In this document: one piece after another, positions 31,493 to 40,597 of the stretch
How positions within the stretch are numbered: position 1 is the stretch's first letter
Layout of the letters: each line of letters opens with the position of its first letter
Position numbers and translations under genes: made by a program
Source of the DNA: an uncultured Lachnospiraceae bacterium
GTDB lineage: Bacteria > Bacillota > Clostridia > Lachnospirales > Lachnospiraceae
Reading direction: 5' to 3'
NCBI GenBank assembly: GCA_934351835.1
Contig: CAKRJP010000003.1
Span: 62,001-126,000 of the forward strand
DNA length: 64,000 bases
The notes under the pieces: model-generated
Told to the model about the DNA's origin: nothing
What the model saw: only the letters and a program-made list of their open reading frames with translations
Databases searched by the model: none

Positions 31493-32641
31493 CTAAATCA
31501 GTTCCTTTACAGCTTTGCTGACTACATCGGCAACACGAGGGTCAAAGGCTTCCGGTAAAATGTTGTTCTCATTTAACTCTTCATCAGGAACAAGACTTGC
31601 GATTGCTTTTGCTGTGGCAAGTTTCATTTCCTCGGTGATCTGAGTAGCACGTCCTTCCAGAGCACCCTTAAAGATTCCAGGGAATGCAACAACGTTATTT
31701 ACCTGATTTGGGAAATCCGAACGTCCGGTTCCGACAACTTTTGCTCCGGCTTCTTTTGCGAGGTCCGGCATGATCTCAGGAACTGGGTTTGCCATAGCAA
31801 AGAGAATGGAATCCTTATTCATAGAAGCAACCATCTCTTTAGTCACGATATTTGGAGCAGAGACACCTACAAAGATATCGGCGCCTACCAAAGCGTCTTT
31901 TAAAGTTCCGGTCTTCTTATCTGGATTGGTAACTTCGATCATTTTCTTCTGCATCCAGTTGAGATCTGGAGAAGATGGACCGAGGATACCGTTGATATCA
32001 CACATGGTGACGTTCTTGAACCCGTAAGTGAGTAATAATTTTGTAATTGCAACACCGGCAGAACCGGCTCCGTTTACAACAACTTTTACTGTCTCTTTGT
32101 CCTTGCCGGTTACTTTTAAAGCATTGATGATACCTGCTAATACGACGATGGCAGTTCCGTGCTGATCATCGTGGAAAACAGGGATGTCGAGAAGTTCTTT
32201 TAATCGTGACTCAATCTCGAAACAACGGGGTGCACTGATATCCTCTAAGTTAATTCCGCCGAATGCAGGGGCAATATTGACGATTGTTTTAATGATTTCT
32301 TCCGTATCTTGTGTATCAAGACAGATCGGTACGGCATTGACTCCGCCAAATTCTTTGAACAGAACAGCTTTACCTTCCATAACAGGCATCGCTGCCAGTG
32401 GTCCGATATTACCAAGTCCCAATACGGCACTTCCGTCAGATACAACGGCGATCGTGTTGGATTTGATTGTGTAAGTATAAGCTGCTTCTTTATCTTCTGC
32501 GATTACTTTACATGGCTCCGCAACACCTGGTGTATAAGCAATGGCAAGATCTTCTCTTGTATTTACATGAGACTTTGCGGTAGTCTCAATCTTGCCATGC
32601 CACTCTTCATGCATCTTTAATGCGTTTTCTTTTGCTGTCAT
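31493..32641 (-). CDS. NAD(P)-dependent malic enzyme
   Basis: 382 residues, the short bacterial malic enzyme that decarboxylates malate to pyruvate. Motifs: YTPGVAEPCK (about residue 33), LGNIGPLAAMPVMEGKAVLF, FHDDQHGTAIVVLAGI, and the Rossmann NGAGSAGVAITKLL. No C-terminal phosphotransacetylase-like domain is present. GGGAGG precedes the ATG. First gene of a three-gene minus-strand unit. Whether it prefers NAD or NADP is not clear from sequence. Confidence 0.94.
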   Translation of the reverse strand: MTAKENALKMHEEWHGKIETTAKSHVNTREDLAIAYTPGVAEPCKVIAEDKEAAYTYTIKSNTIAVVSDGSAVLGLGNIGPLAAMPVMEGKAVLFKEFGGVNAVPICLDTQDTEEIIKTIVNIAPAFGGINLEDISAPRCFEIESRLKELLDIPVFHDDQHGTAIVVLAGIINALKVTGKDKETVKVVVNGAGSAGVAITKLLLTYGFKNVTMCDINGILGPSSPDLNWMQKKMIEVTNPDKKTGTLKDALVGADIFVGVSAPNIVTKEMVASMNKDSILFAMANPVPEIMPDLAKEAGAKVVGTGRSDFPNQVNNVVAFPGIFKGALEGRATQITEEMKLATAKAIASLVPDEELNENNILPEAFDPRVADVVSKAVKELI

Positions 32642-32664
32642 AGTGATACCTCCCTTGAACTATA

Positions 32665-32693
32665 ATCATAACATTCTGAAACATTCAAATCAA
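32665..32693 (-). promoter_or_regulatory. Promoter of the malic enzyme unit
   Basis: Minus-strand TTGATT (32688-32693), 17 nt, TATGAT (32665-32670). Confidence 0.55.
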
Positions 32694-32715
32694 CCTAAAC
32701 AGTTTGAAAAAGGAC

Positions 32716-32744
32716 TTTAAAAAAAAGAAATTTTGTAGTATAAT
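32716..32744 (+). promoter_or_regulatory. Possible rho promoter
   Basis: TTTAAA (32716-32721), 17 nt, TATAAT (32739-32744). The -10 is perfect and the -35 poor. A leader of about 90 nt follows, in which I see no recognised element. Confidence 0.4.
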
Positions 32745-32837
32745 ATCTTCAAATTTAGTTCCATGAAGACCGATTCAGGTCAAGTTACCCAGCCTACTCA
32801 CTGATAAAATGAATGAAATGAAGGGAAAGTTAAATAG

Positions 32838-34178
32838 ATGATGAGAGAAAAATATGAATCACTGCCTCTGGCTACTTTGCGTGATCTGGCAAAGGCAAGA
32901 GGTTTAAAAGGAATTTCAGCGTTAAAGAAAGCGGAATTAATTGAGCGTATGCTTGAAGAAGATGACAAAGAGAAAAGTGAAAAACGTGAGACAGTAAAAG
33001 AGATGTCTGCAAATACCGGTGATAAAGACGTACATGACATTGATCGTCTGGACAGTGGAAATACGGTGGTTGGAATTTTGGAAGTAATGCCGGATGGATA
33101 CGGATTTATTCGAAGCGACAATTATCTGCCGGGAGATCAGGATGTATATGTGGCACCATCTCAGATCCGCAAGTTTAATCTGAAGACAGGAGATATCCTG
33201 GAAGGCAATACCAGAATCAAGACACAGCAGGAGAAGTTTTCTGCACTTTTATATCTGACGAAAGTAAATGATATGGATCCGATGATCGTTATGCGCAGAA
33301 AAGGTTTTGAGGATATGACACCAATCTTCCCGGATGAGAGACTTCGTCTGGAAGTTGGTAAGACAAGCACTTCTATGAGAATTATGGATTTGATGTCTCC
33401 AATCGGAAAAGGACAGCGTGGTATGATCGTATCACCTCCGAAAGCAGGAAAGACTACATTATTAAAACAGGTAGCATTGTCAATCCGTCAGAATAACCCG
33501 GAGATTCATTTGCTGATTCTTCTGATTGATGAGCGTCCGGAGGAAGTTACAGATATTAAAGAGACGATTGAGGGCGAGAACGTAGAGGTTATTTATTCGA
33601 CATTTGATGAACTTCCGGAGCACCATAAGAGAGTATCAGAGATGGTGATCGAGCGGGCGAAACGTCTGGTTGAAAATAAGCAGGATGTTATGATCCTGTT
33701 AGACAGTATCACGAGACTTGCAAGAGCATACAATCTTACGGTGCCACCGTCAGGAAGAACTCTGTCCGGTGGACTTGATCCGGCGGCACTGCATATGCCA
33801 AAGCGTTTCTTTGGTGCGGCGAGAAATATGCGAGAGGGCGGAAGCCTTACAATCCTTGCTACAGCACTGGTGGATACCGGAAGCAAGATGGATGATGTTG
33901 TATATGAAGAGTTTAAGGGAACAGGCAATATGGAGTTGATCCTGGACCGTAAGTTATCTGAGAGAAGAATGTTCCCGGCAATTGATATTCCGAAGTCCGG
34001 AACCAGAAGAGAGGATCTTCTGCTTACAAAAGAGGAACAGGAAGCTGTGGATATTATGAGAAAATCAATCAATGGTATGAAGTCAGATGAAGCTGTGGAT
34101 AATATCTTAAATATGTTCAGTAGAACCCATAATAATGCAGAACTTGTACAATTAGTAAAAAAGACAAAATTCATCTAG
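32838..34178 (+). CDS. rho: Transcription termination factor Rho
   Basis: 446 residues. N-terminal Rho_N domain (LATLRDLAKARGLKGISALK), a short acidic linker, RNA-binding cold-shock domain (LEVMPDGYGFIRSDNYLPG) and a RecA-like ATPase with PPKAGKTTLLKQ (Walker A), LLILLIDERPEEVTD (Walker B), the Q-loop and R-loop SITRLARAYN and SGGLDPAALHMPKRFFGAAR. A hexameric RNA translocase that ends transcription. AAGGGA precedes the ATG. Confidence 0.97.
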   Translation: MMREKYESLPLATLRDLAKARGLKGISALKKAELIERMLEEDDKEKSEKRETVKEMSANTGDKDVHDIDRLDSGNTVVGILEVMPDGYGFIRSDNYLPGDQDVYVAPSQIRKFNLKTGDILEGNTRIKTQQEKFSALLYLTKVNDMDPMIVMRRKGFEDMTPIFPDERLRLEVGKTSTSMRIMDLMSPIGKGQRGMIVSPPKAGKTTLLKQVALSIRQNNPEIHLLILLIDERPEEVTDIKETIEGENVEVIYSTFDELPEHHKRVSEMVIERAKRLVENKQDVMILLDSITRLARAYNLTVPPSGRTLSGGLDPAALHMPKRFFGAARNMREGGSLTILATALVDTGSKMDDVVYEEFKGTGNMELILDRKLSERRMFPAIDIPKSGTRREDLLLTKEEQEAVDIMRKSINGMKSDEAVDNILNMFSRTHNNAELVQLVKKTKFI

Positions 34179-34205
34179 ACAAATGCTTGGGTCTTATGAT
34201 ATAAT
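34176..34205 (+). promoter_or_regulatory. rpmE promoter
   Basis: TAGACA (34176-34181, overlapping the rho stop codon), 18 nt, TATAAT (34200-34205). The 65-nt leader contains a small hairpin GCAC-ATTC-GTGC (34236-34247) that could be a ribosomal protein leader. Confidence 0.55.
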
Positions 34206-34276
34206 GAACAAGCTGTTTATGAGATGAACAAATAAGCACATTCGTGCGCGTGAAAAATAAAGAAGAGGTGAAAATC

Positions 34277-34480
34277 ATGAAAGAAGGAATACATCCAGCA
34301 TATTATCAGGCAACTGTAACTTGTAACTGTGGTAACACATTCGTAACAGGATCTACTAACGAGGACATCCACGTAGAAATCTGTTCAAAATGCCATCCAT
34401 TCTATACTGGACAGCAGAAAGCTACTCAGGCTCGTGGTCGTGTAGATAAGTTCAACAAGAAATACGGTTTGAGTAAATAA
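34277..34480 (+). CDS. rpmE: 50S ribosomal protein L31
   Basis: 67 residues. Four cysteines in the zinc-binding C+ arrangement (TCNCGNTF with CxC, and CSKCHPFYTG with CxxC), so this is the zinc-bound form RpmE rather than the zinc-free YtiA form. The start at 34277 follows AGAGGTG; an upstream in-frame start at 34244 lacks conservation. Confidence 0.96.
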   Translation: MKEGIHPAYYQATVTCNCGNTFVTGSTNEDIHVEICSKCHPFYTGQQKATQARGRVDKFNKKYGLSK

Positions 34481-34494
34481 GACATGCAAGTAAC

Positions 34495-34526
34495 GGGTTG
34501 AGGTTTTCGAATCTCAACCCATTTTC
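34495..34526 (+). terminator. Terminator of rpmE
   Basis: Stem GGGTTGAG / CTCAACCC closed by a TTCG tetraloop region, followed by ATTTTC. Confidence 0.75.
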
Positions 34527-34543
34527 ATTATAAAGGAGATTAT

Positions 34544-35482
34544 ATGAAGTCATCAAATATTGGAGGACAGGCCGTTTTAGAAGGCATTATGATGAAAAAT
34601 AAAGATGCCTATGCAGTAGCTGTCCGCAAGCCGGATGGTGAGATCATCGTTGAGAAAGATACTTTCCACAGCTGTGTGGGAGGAATGACTGCATTGACTA
34701 AGATCCCATTTATCAGAGGTGTTTTTAATTTTATAGATTCGATGATATTAGGGGTGAAGACACTGATGTTTTCTTCTCAGTTTTTTGAAGAGGAAGAAAA
34801 GAAAGAAACTTTGACAGAAGAGGAAGAAGAAAAGCGGCAGAAAAAAGAGAATGCGATTATGGGAGCAACGGTGGCATTTTCAGTGGTGCTGGCGGTAGCA
34901 ATTTTTATGATACTGCCCTATTTTCTGTCGGCTTTGATGAAACCCCTTGTATCTTCTTATCATGTGAGAACAATCATTGAAGGCTTTATCAGAATCGCGA
35001 TTTTTGTCATATATATATTGTTGATTTCCCGTATGGAAGATATCCAGCGGACATTTATGTATCATGGGGCAGAACACAAATGTATCAATTGCATTGAACA
35101 TGGACTGCCGCTTACCGTAGAGAATGTACGGATCAGTTCCAGACAGCATAAGAGATGTGGAACGAGTTTTTTGTTTTTTGTATTGGCGATCAGTATTATT
35201 TTATTAATGTTGATCCGGGTGGAGACGCCGCTTATGAGAGTGATCGTACGGATTGCACTGATTCCTGTGATTGCAGGTATTTCTTATGAAATCTTGAAAT
35301 TGGCAGGTAGAAGTGAGAATCCAATCGTCAACCTTTTAAGCAAACCAGGTCTGGCAATCCAGAAATTGACAACAAAGGAACCGGATGACAGTATGATCGA
35401 AGTTGGGATTAAGGCTGTAGAAGCAGTGTTTGATTGGAGAGCATATGAAGCAGAAAACTTTAACACTGACACAACTGTATAG
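34544..35482 (+). CDS. DUF1385 family membrane protein
   Basis: 312 residues. N-terminal IGGQAVLEGIMMKNKDAYAV with the family GGQAVxEGVM motif, a charged segment at about residues 82-105, and about four helices, with YHGAEHKCINCIEHG and SRQHKRCGTSFLFFV as conserved blocks (paired His and Cys). DUF1385 (YqhQ) proteins are membrane proteins of unknown function. It commonly lies beside prmC and prfA, as here; its 3' end overlaps prmC by 38 nt. AAAGGAG precedes the ATG. Confidence 0.9.
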   Translation: MKSSNIGGQAVLEGIMMKNKDAYAVAVRKPDGEIIVEKDTFHSCVGGMTALTKIPFIRGVFNFIDSMILGVKTLMFSSQFFEEEEKKETLTEEEEEKRQKKENAIMGATVAFSVVLAVAIFMILPYFLSALMKPLVSSYHVRTIIEGFIRIAIFVIYILLISRMEDIQRTFMYHGAEHKCINCIEHGLPLTVENVRISSRQHKRCGTSFLFFVLAISIILLMLIRVETPLMRVIVRIALIPVIAGISYEILKLAGRSENPIVNLLSKPGLAIQKLTTKEPDDSMIEVGIKAVEAVFDWRAYEAENFNTDTTV

Positions 35483-36314
35483 AGAAGGCGCGAAATGCCT
35501 GGGAGATGCCGGTATCGGCGATGCGGCTCTGGATGCGTGGTATCTGCTTGAGTATGTCACAGGGATCAGCAAAGCGATGTATTATGCTGATCCAGACCGG
35601 GAGATCTCAGAGAAGAATGTCAAACGGTATGAAACTTATATTGAGGAGCGCTCCAGGCATATCCCGCTGCAGCATATTACCGGAGAACAGGAATTTATGG
35701 GATATTCGTTTTATGTGAATGAACATGTGCTGATTCCGAGACAGGATACAGAAGTTTTGGTGGAAGAGGCGCTGAAAGTGATCCGTCCGGGCATGAGGAT
35801 CCTTGATATGTGTACAGGTTCAGGCTGTATTCTTTTCAGTATTTTGAAGATGGAAAAGGAACGGTATTATGTTTCGAATCTTGAGGGAATGGGTGTTGAC
35901 ATTTCAAAAGAGGCTTTGGCGGTAGCTGAAAAGAACAGAGAGCGTCTGGGTGTGGATGCTACATTAATGCAGAGTGATCTGTTTGAGGATATTCCAGAGG
36001 ATGCCAGCTATGATGTGATTGTATCGAATCCGCCATACATACAGACTTCTGTGATTGAAGAACTGGAAGAAGAAGTGCGGCTTCATGATCCATATATCGC
36101 ATTGGATGGAAAAGAGGATGGGCTCTTTTTCTATCGGAGAATCATAGCGGATGCAAAGAAATATTTAAAACCACAGGGCCGGCTAATGTTTGAGATTGGT
36201 TACGATCAGGCAGATTCTGTAAGTGAACTGATGAAAAATGCAGGATTTGACCAGATAATTGTAAAAAAGGACCTTGCAGGACTTGACCGGGTAGTATCTG
36301 GAAGGTTATTATAA
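35445..36314 (+). CDS. prmC: Release factor glutamine methyltransferase
   Basis: About 289 residues. An N-terminal helical domain that binds the release factor, then a Rossmann methyltransferase domain with LDMCTGSGCILFSIL (SAM binding) and the catalytic NPPY in VIVSNPPYIQT. It methylates the glutamine of the GGQ motif in release factors. It overlaps the DUF1385 gene and is directly followed by prfA, its substrate. ATG at 35445 has GGAGAG close upstream; a TTG at 35430 is an alternative. Confidence 0.95.
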   Translation: MKQKTLTLTQLYREGAKCLGDAGIGDAALDAWYLLEYVTGISKAMYYADPDREISEKNVKRYETYIEERSRHIPLQHITGEQEFMGYSFYVNEHVLIPRQDTEVLVEEALKVIRPGMRILDMCTGSGCILFSILKMEKERYYVSNLEGMGVDISKEALAVAEKNRERLGVDATLMQSDLFEDIPEDASYDVIVSNPPYIQTSVIEELEEEVRLHDPYIALDGKEDGLFFYRRIIADAKKYLKPQGRLMFEIGYDQADSVSELMKNAGFDQIIVKKDLAGLDRVVSGRLL

Positions 36315-36386
36315 AAGATAGTCTGTGTAATGATAGAGACGAAAATTGTAAAGTTAAGATAGATTCACCAATCAGGAGGTAAAAAG

Positions 36387-37460
36387 ATGTTTGATAAATT
36401 AGAAGATATTGTAATTCGTCTGGATGAGATCTTGAATGAGCTTCAGGAACCGGATGTTGCAAATGATCAGAATCGTTTCCGTAAGTTGATGAAAGAACAG
36501 GCAGAGCTGACTCCAATTGCGGAAGCCTATAAAGAATATTGTACATGTAAGCAGAATGTTGCAGACAGTCTGGAACTTTTAGAGGAAGAGTCCGACGAAG
36601 AGATGCGCGAGCTTGCAAAAGAAGAGTTAAATGAATCAAAGGCAAGAATTGAAGAATTAGAGAAAGAGTTAAAGATTCTTCTCCTTCCAAAGGATCCTAA
36701 CGATGATAAGAACGTAGTTGTAGAGATCCGTGCCGGTGCCGGCGGGGATGAAGCTGCATTATTTGCCGCAGAGATTTACCGTATGTATGTACATTATGCC
36801 GAGAGTCGCCGTTGGAAGGTGGAACTGGTAGAGTGTGAAGAGATTGGTATCGGTGGTATGAAGAATGTTACATTTATGATTGATGGTCAGGGTGCATATT
36901 CTGTGATGAAATACGAATCTGGAGTTCACCGTGTACAGAGAGTGCCGGAGACAGAGTCCGGTGGACGTATCCATACATCTACGATTACGGTAGCTGTTAT
37001 GCCTGAGGCAGAGGATGTAGATGTGCATATTGATGAGAAAGATATCCGTATTGATGTTATGCGTGCGTCTGGTAACGGTGGTCAGTGTGTCAATACTACA
37101 GATTCCGCAGTACGACTGACACATTACCCTACAGGAATTGTAATCTACAGTCAGACAGAGAAGTCACAGCTTCAGAACAAGGATAAAGCATTTGCATTAC
37201 TGCGTGCAAAATTGTATGATTTAGAGTGCCAGAAACAGCACGATGCAGAGGCAGAGGCAAGAAAGAGTCAGATTGGAACCGGAGACCGTTCCGAGAAGAT
37301 CCGTACTTACAATTTCCCACAGGGAAGAGTGACAGACCACAGAATTGGTCTTACATTATATAAGCTTGACAAGATCATGAACGGAGATATCCAGGAAATC
37401 CTGGATGCATGTATCGCCGCTGATCAGGCTGCAAAACTGGCTTCTATGAATGAAGATTAA
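36387..37460 (+). CDS. prfA: Peptide chain release factor 1
   Basis: 357 residues. Domain 1 helical, domain 2 with the stop-codon recognition region, and domain 3 with the catalytic GGQ in RASGNGGQCVNTTDSAVRLT. Most release factors read GAGGQHVN; here it is GNGGQCVN, a mild variation around an intact GGQ. A consensus AGGAGGT precedes the ATG. PrmC upstream would methylate the GGQ glutamine. Confidence 0.97.
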   Translation: MFDKLEDIVIRLDEILNELQEPDVANDQNRFRKLMKEQAELTPIAEAYKEYCTCKQNVADSLELLEEESDEEMRELAKEELNESKARIEELEKELKILLLPKDPNDDKNVVVEIRAGAGGDEAALFAAEIYRMYVHYAESRRWKVELVECEEIGIGGMKNVTFMIDGQGAYSVMKYESGVHRVQRVPETESGGRIHTSTITVAVMPEAEDVDVHIDEKDIRIDVMRASGNGGQCVNTTDSAVRLTHYPTGIVIYSQTEKSQLQNKDKAFALLRAKLYDLECQKQHDAEAEARKSQIGTGDRSEKIRTYNFPQGRVTDHRIGLTLYKLDKIMNGDIQEILDACIAADQAAKLASMNED

Positions 37461-37497
37461 GAAGAAAATAGCCGGAATAATCTGACATAGAATGTAA

Positions 37498-37545
37498 GAG
37501 GATGGACTGGATGAGAAACTTGTCTGGTTCATCCTCATTTTGTGT
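37498..37545 (+). terminator. Terminator after prfA
   Basis: GAGGATG / CATCCTC arms (37498-37504, 37530-37536) with further inner pairs, followed by ATTTTGTG. Confidence 0.65.
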
Positions 37546-37587
37546 TTATTCTGTGATTTTTTTGTGAACTCTTTTCGGATGATTAGA

Positions 37588-37617
37588 TTGACAATCCATA
37601 CCCGGTGTATATATAAT
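37588..37617 (+). promoter_or_regulatory. Promoter of the MBOAT-DHHW operon
   Basis: TTGACA (37588-37593), 18-nt spacer, TATAAT (37612-37617). Confidence 0.8.
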
Positions 37618-37678
37618 CAATAAATGGAAAAGTGTCGAAACAGGCAGAATTTTGTAGTTATGGAGTGGGATTGGTAAA

Positions 37679-39112
37679 ATGGTTTTTTCAAGTTTGTTTT
37701 TTGTGTTTTTCTTTTTAGTACTTAATTTGCTGATCTATAATTATGTAGATGGAATTGAGAAAAAGAATAAAGTAATGTTAATTTTCTCGTTAATTTTTTA
37801 TTCCTGGGCAGGTCCTAAGTATCTGCTTCTTCTTTTGGGTATGGTTTTTATTTCCTGGTTTTGTGCAATTAAAATTGAACAGAGCAGGTACGAGCAATTG
37901 AAGAAAAGATATCTGATTTTAGCATGTGTGCTCTTGATCGGACTCCTGGGGATTTTTAAATATCTGAATTTCTTTACAGGTATCACAAGTTCTCTGATAG
38001 GACTCCCGAAAGAAGCAACAAAGATTGTATTGCCGGTAGGTATTTCATTTTATACCTTTCAGTTGTTATCTTATGTTATTGATGTATACAGAGGAGAAGT
38101 GGCGGCACAGCGCAAGTACTGGCATTTACTCTTATATGCGGCATTATTTCATCAATGTATCGCAGGACCGATCGTGAGATATCAGTTGGTTGCAGATGAG
38201 ATCGAGAATCGTAAGGTACGCATTGATGAGTTTAGTAAAGGTATTATGCGTTTCACGATCGGACTGGCAAAAAAAGCGATTCTTGCCAATAGCTGTGCAT
38301 CGGTAGCGGATACCTTGTTCCCGACCGGACATAAGGAAATTCTTGCAGTTCCGGCAGGGGGACTCTGGATCGGACTTTTATTCTATATGCTTCAGATTTA
38401 TCTGGATTTCTCAGCATATTCGGATATGGCGATCGGTATGGGCTGGATGATCGGATTCCATTATAATGAGAACTTTAACTATCCGTATATTGCAGCATCT
38501 ATTAAAGATTTCTGGAACCGCTGGCATATTTCTTTGAGTACATTTTTCAGAGATTATGTATATATTCCACTTGGTGGAAATCGAAAGGGTCCTAAGAGAC
38601 GTACGATTAATCTGTTGGTAGTGTGGGCACTGACTGGTTTCTGGCATGGGGCAAGCTGGAACTATATTTTCTGGGGATTATATTTCTTTGTGTTCATTTG
38701 CATTGAGAATCGTGGATGGTTGGAAAAGTTAAAAAAACTCCCGGGATTTGTAGGACATGCTTATGCAATGATTGTTGTGTATTTCGGATGGGCATTATTC
38801 AGACAGGAATCAGTAGTAAGTCTGGGAGAATCCTTAAAAGGTATGTTTGGATTGAATGGCAATGGATTTATGGATATGTCAACATCTATTGCAATTAAAA
38901 ATAATATTTTTCTGTTGATTTTCTGTATTATTGCATCAACACCGTTGATTAAGTATATTGGAATGTTCCTTAGAGGATTGGTAAATAAAGTGTGCAGAAT
39001 CCCATATCTGGTTTACGTGTATGAAGTGGTGGCACCGGTTGCTTTACTGGCATTGTCATTTATGGCACTGATCGGAAACAGTTACAATCCGTTTTTGTAT
39101 TTCCAGTTTTAG
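37679..39112 (+). CDS. MBOAT family O-acyltransferase (AlgI/DltB-like)
   Basis: 477 residues with about eleven helices. Family marks are LPVGISFYTFQLLSYVIDVY, CIAGPIVRY, DFWNRWHISLSTFFRDYVYI and GFWHGASWNYIFWG with the conserved histidine H323. MBOAT proteins of this type pass acyl groups, usually acetyl, across the membrane to a sugar polymer. The next gene encodes a DHHW protein, the extracytoplasmic partner, so the pair probably O-acetylates a cell-surface polysaccharide or peptidoglycan. A second MBOAT gene starts at 63112. Confidence 0.92.
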   Translation: MVFSSLFFVFFFLVLNLLIYNYVDGIEKKNKVMLIFSLIFYSWAGPKYLLLLLGMVFISWFCAIKIEQSRYEQLKKRYLILACVLLIGLLGIFKYLNFFTGITSSLIGLPKEATKIVLPVGISFYTFQLLSYVIDVYRGEVAAQRKYWHLLLYAALFHQCIAGPIVRYQLVADEIENRKVRIDEFSKGIMRFTIGLAKKAILANSCASVADTLFPTGHKEILAVPAGGLWIGLLFYMLQIYLDFSAYSDMAIGMGWMIGFHYNENFNYPYIAASIKDFWNRWHISLSTFFRDYVYIPLGGNRKGPKRRTINLLVVWALTGFWHGASWNYIFWGLYFFVFICIENRGWLEKLKKLPGFVGHAYAMIVVYFGWALFRQESVVSLGESLKGMFGLNGNGFMDMSTSIAIKNNIFLLIFCIIASTPLIKYIGMFLRGLVNKVCRIPYLVYVYEVVAPVALLALSFMALIGNSYNPFLYFQF

Positions 39113-39127
39113 AGGGGGGATGTAGTG

Positions 39128-40474
39128 ATGAAAGAATCAAATTCCAAAATGGAAAAAAAGCGAGTACATAACAAATTCCGTAGATATACGATCAGAGTAT
39201 TTCTGATTGTATTGATTGTGGTTGGATTATTAGGATTACTACTTCCGTTGAGACCGAAGGAGTCTTCGATAGAAAAGCGAGAACTGACAAGATTTCCAAA
39301 ACCGACGGTGAAGACAATGCTAGATGGTCAGTTTACAGATCAGATCAGCACCTGGTATGCAGACAGCTTTCCGTTCAGAGAGCAGTTTATGGCGATGAAT
39401 TCCAAGTTTCAGCGTTTGTATGGCATGAACGCAGAGGAAATCCATGGAGGCTCTGTTGTGGCGGATGATATCCCGGTGGACGGCGAGATGAAATCTACCC
39501 TGGACAAAAAATCTAAGAAGTCATCCGACAAAAAAACAACGGACAGTGACGAGGACGAAAAGGATGACAATGCAGAACTTCACGTAAAACCGGAGCAGGC
39601 AGGAACCATCTATATCGCAGAAGACAGAGGTTTTGAATTGTATGGATTTGATGCACAAGGTGCGACAAATTATTGTGCGATGGTTAATGAAGTGGCAAAG
39701 AATCTGAAAGGAACATCGAAGGTATATGATATTCTGGCACCAACCAGTATTGCGGTAAATCTGGATGAGGCAATGCAGAAAAAGGTGGGATCCAGCAGTC
39801 AGGAAGATGCTTTTGCATATATTGAGAAAAATCTGGATTCGTCAGTTACATATGTACCTGTATTAGATACTTTGAAGAAGCATAACAGTGAATATCTGTA
39901 TTTTAAGACAGACCACCATTGGACGGCTGATGGTGCTTATTATGCATATAAGCAGCTGATGAAAGCTAAGAATAAGAAAGCAGATTCTCTGGATAAATAT
40001 ACGAAACATGAATTTGAGGGGTTTGTTGGAAGTTTTTATTCTTACAGTAATCAGTCAGAAGTACTTTTGAACAATCCGGATACCGTTGTAGCGTATGAGC
40101 CGGAGGTAAATACTTTGGATTATACAGATTATAATGGACAGGAACAGACCGGAGATGTTATTTCTGATGCAAATGATTTTGACCAGGAGAATAAGTATCT
40201 GTGTTTCATTATGGGAGATGAACCATATGAAAAAATTGAAAATCCAAACGTTACAGATAAGTCTTCCTGTGTTGTTATAAAAGAATCCTATGCGAATGCA
40301 TTTGTACCGTTCCTGGTAAACAGTTATCATGATGTATATGTTATTGACTACAGGTACTATGGAGGCGGTCTGACAGATTTTATAAAAGAAAATAAAATTA
40401 AAGATGTAATCTTTTTAAACAATGCACATGCGATTAATACAGATACTGTCAATCAGATATACAGTATCTGGTAA
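39128..40474 (+). CDS. DHHW family (AlgJ/AlgX-like) surface acyltransferase partner
   Basis: 448 residues. One N-terminal membrane helix (about 20-42), then an extracytoplasmic part with the signature TDHHWTADGAYYAY (D262, H263, H264, W265), typical of SGNH-like AlgJ/AlgX relatives that finish O-acetylation of polysaccharides. A lysine/aspartate-rich insert lies at about residues 125-155 (KKSKKSSDKKTTDSDEDEK). GAGGGGGG lies 8-9 nt upstream; a GTG codon directly precedes the ATG. Second gene of the MBOAT operon, 15 nt downstream. Confidence 0.88.
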   Translation: MKESNSKMEKKRVHNKFRRYTIRVFLIVLIVVGLLGLLLPLRPKESSIEKRELTRFPKPTVKTMLDGQFTDQISTWYADSFPFREQFMAMNSKFQRLYGMNAEEIHGGSVVADDIPVDGEMKSTLDKKSKKSSDKKTTDSDEDEKDDNAELHVKPEQAGTIYIAEDRGFELYGFDAQGATNYCAMVNEVAKNLKGTSKVYDILAPTSIAVNLDEAMQKKVGSSSQEDAFAYIEKNLDSSVTYVPVLDTLKKHNSEYLYFKTDHHWTADGAYYAYKQLMKAKNKKADSLDKYTKHEFEGFVGSFYSYSNQSEVLLNNPDTVVAYEPEVNTLDYTDYNGQEQTGDVISDANDFDQENKYLCFIMGDEPYEKIENPNVTDKSSCVVIKESYANAFVPFLVNSYHDVYVIDYRYYGGGLTDFIKENKIKDVIFLNNAHAINTDTVNQIYSIW

Positions 40475-40493
40475 AAGAATATGGAATACAAAG

Positions 40494-40536
40494 GAAACCA
40501 GAGGTGACATTTTGAATGTCTTTCTGGTTTCTCTTG
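40494..40536 (+). terminator. Terminator of the MBOAT-DHHW operon
   Basis: GAAACCAGA / TCTGGTTTC outer arms and GACATT / AATGTC inner arms, followed by TCTTG. The T run is poor. Confidence 0.6.
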
Positions 40537-40597
40537 TCAGAAAGAGATTTATGAGATAAAATTAAAAGAATTAAGAAAAAATGGGGAGAACAAGATA

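Noticed and set aside
33593..34174. 193-codon open frame antisense to rho
   Set aside because: It is the complement of a fully conserved gene, rich in Ser and Arg, without start signals.
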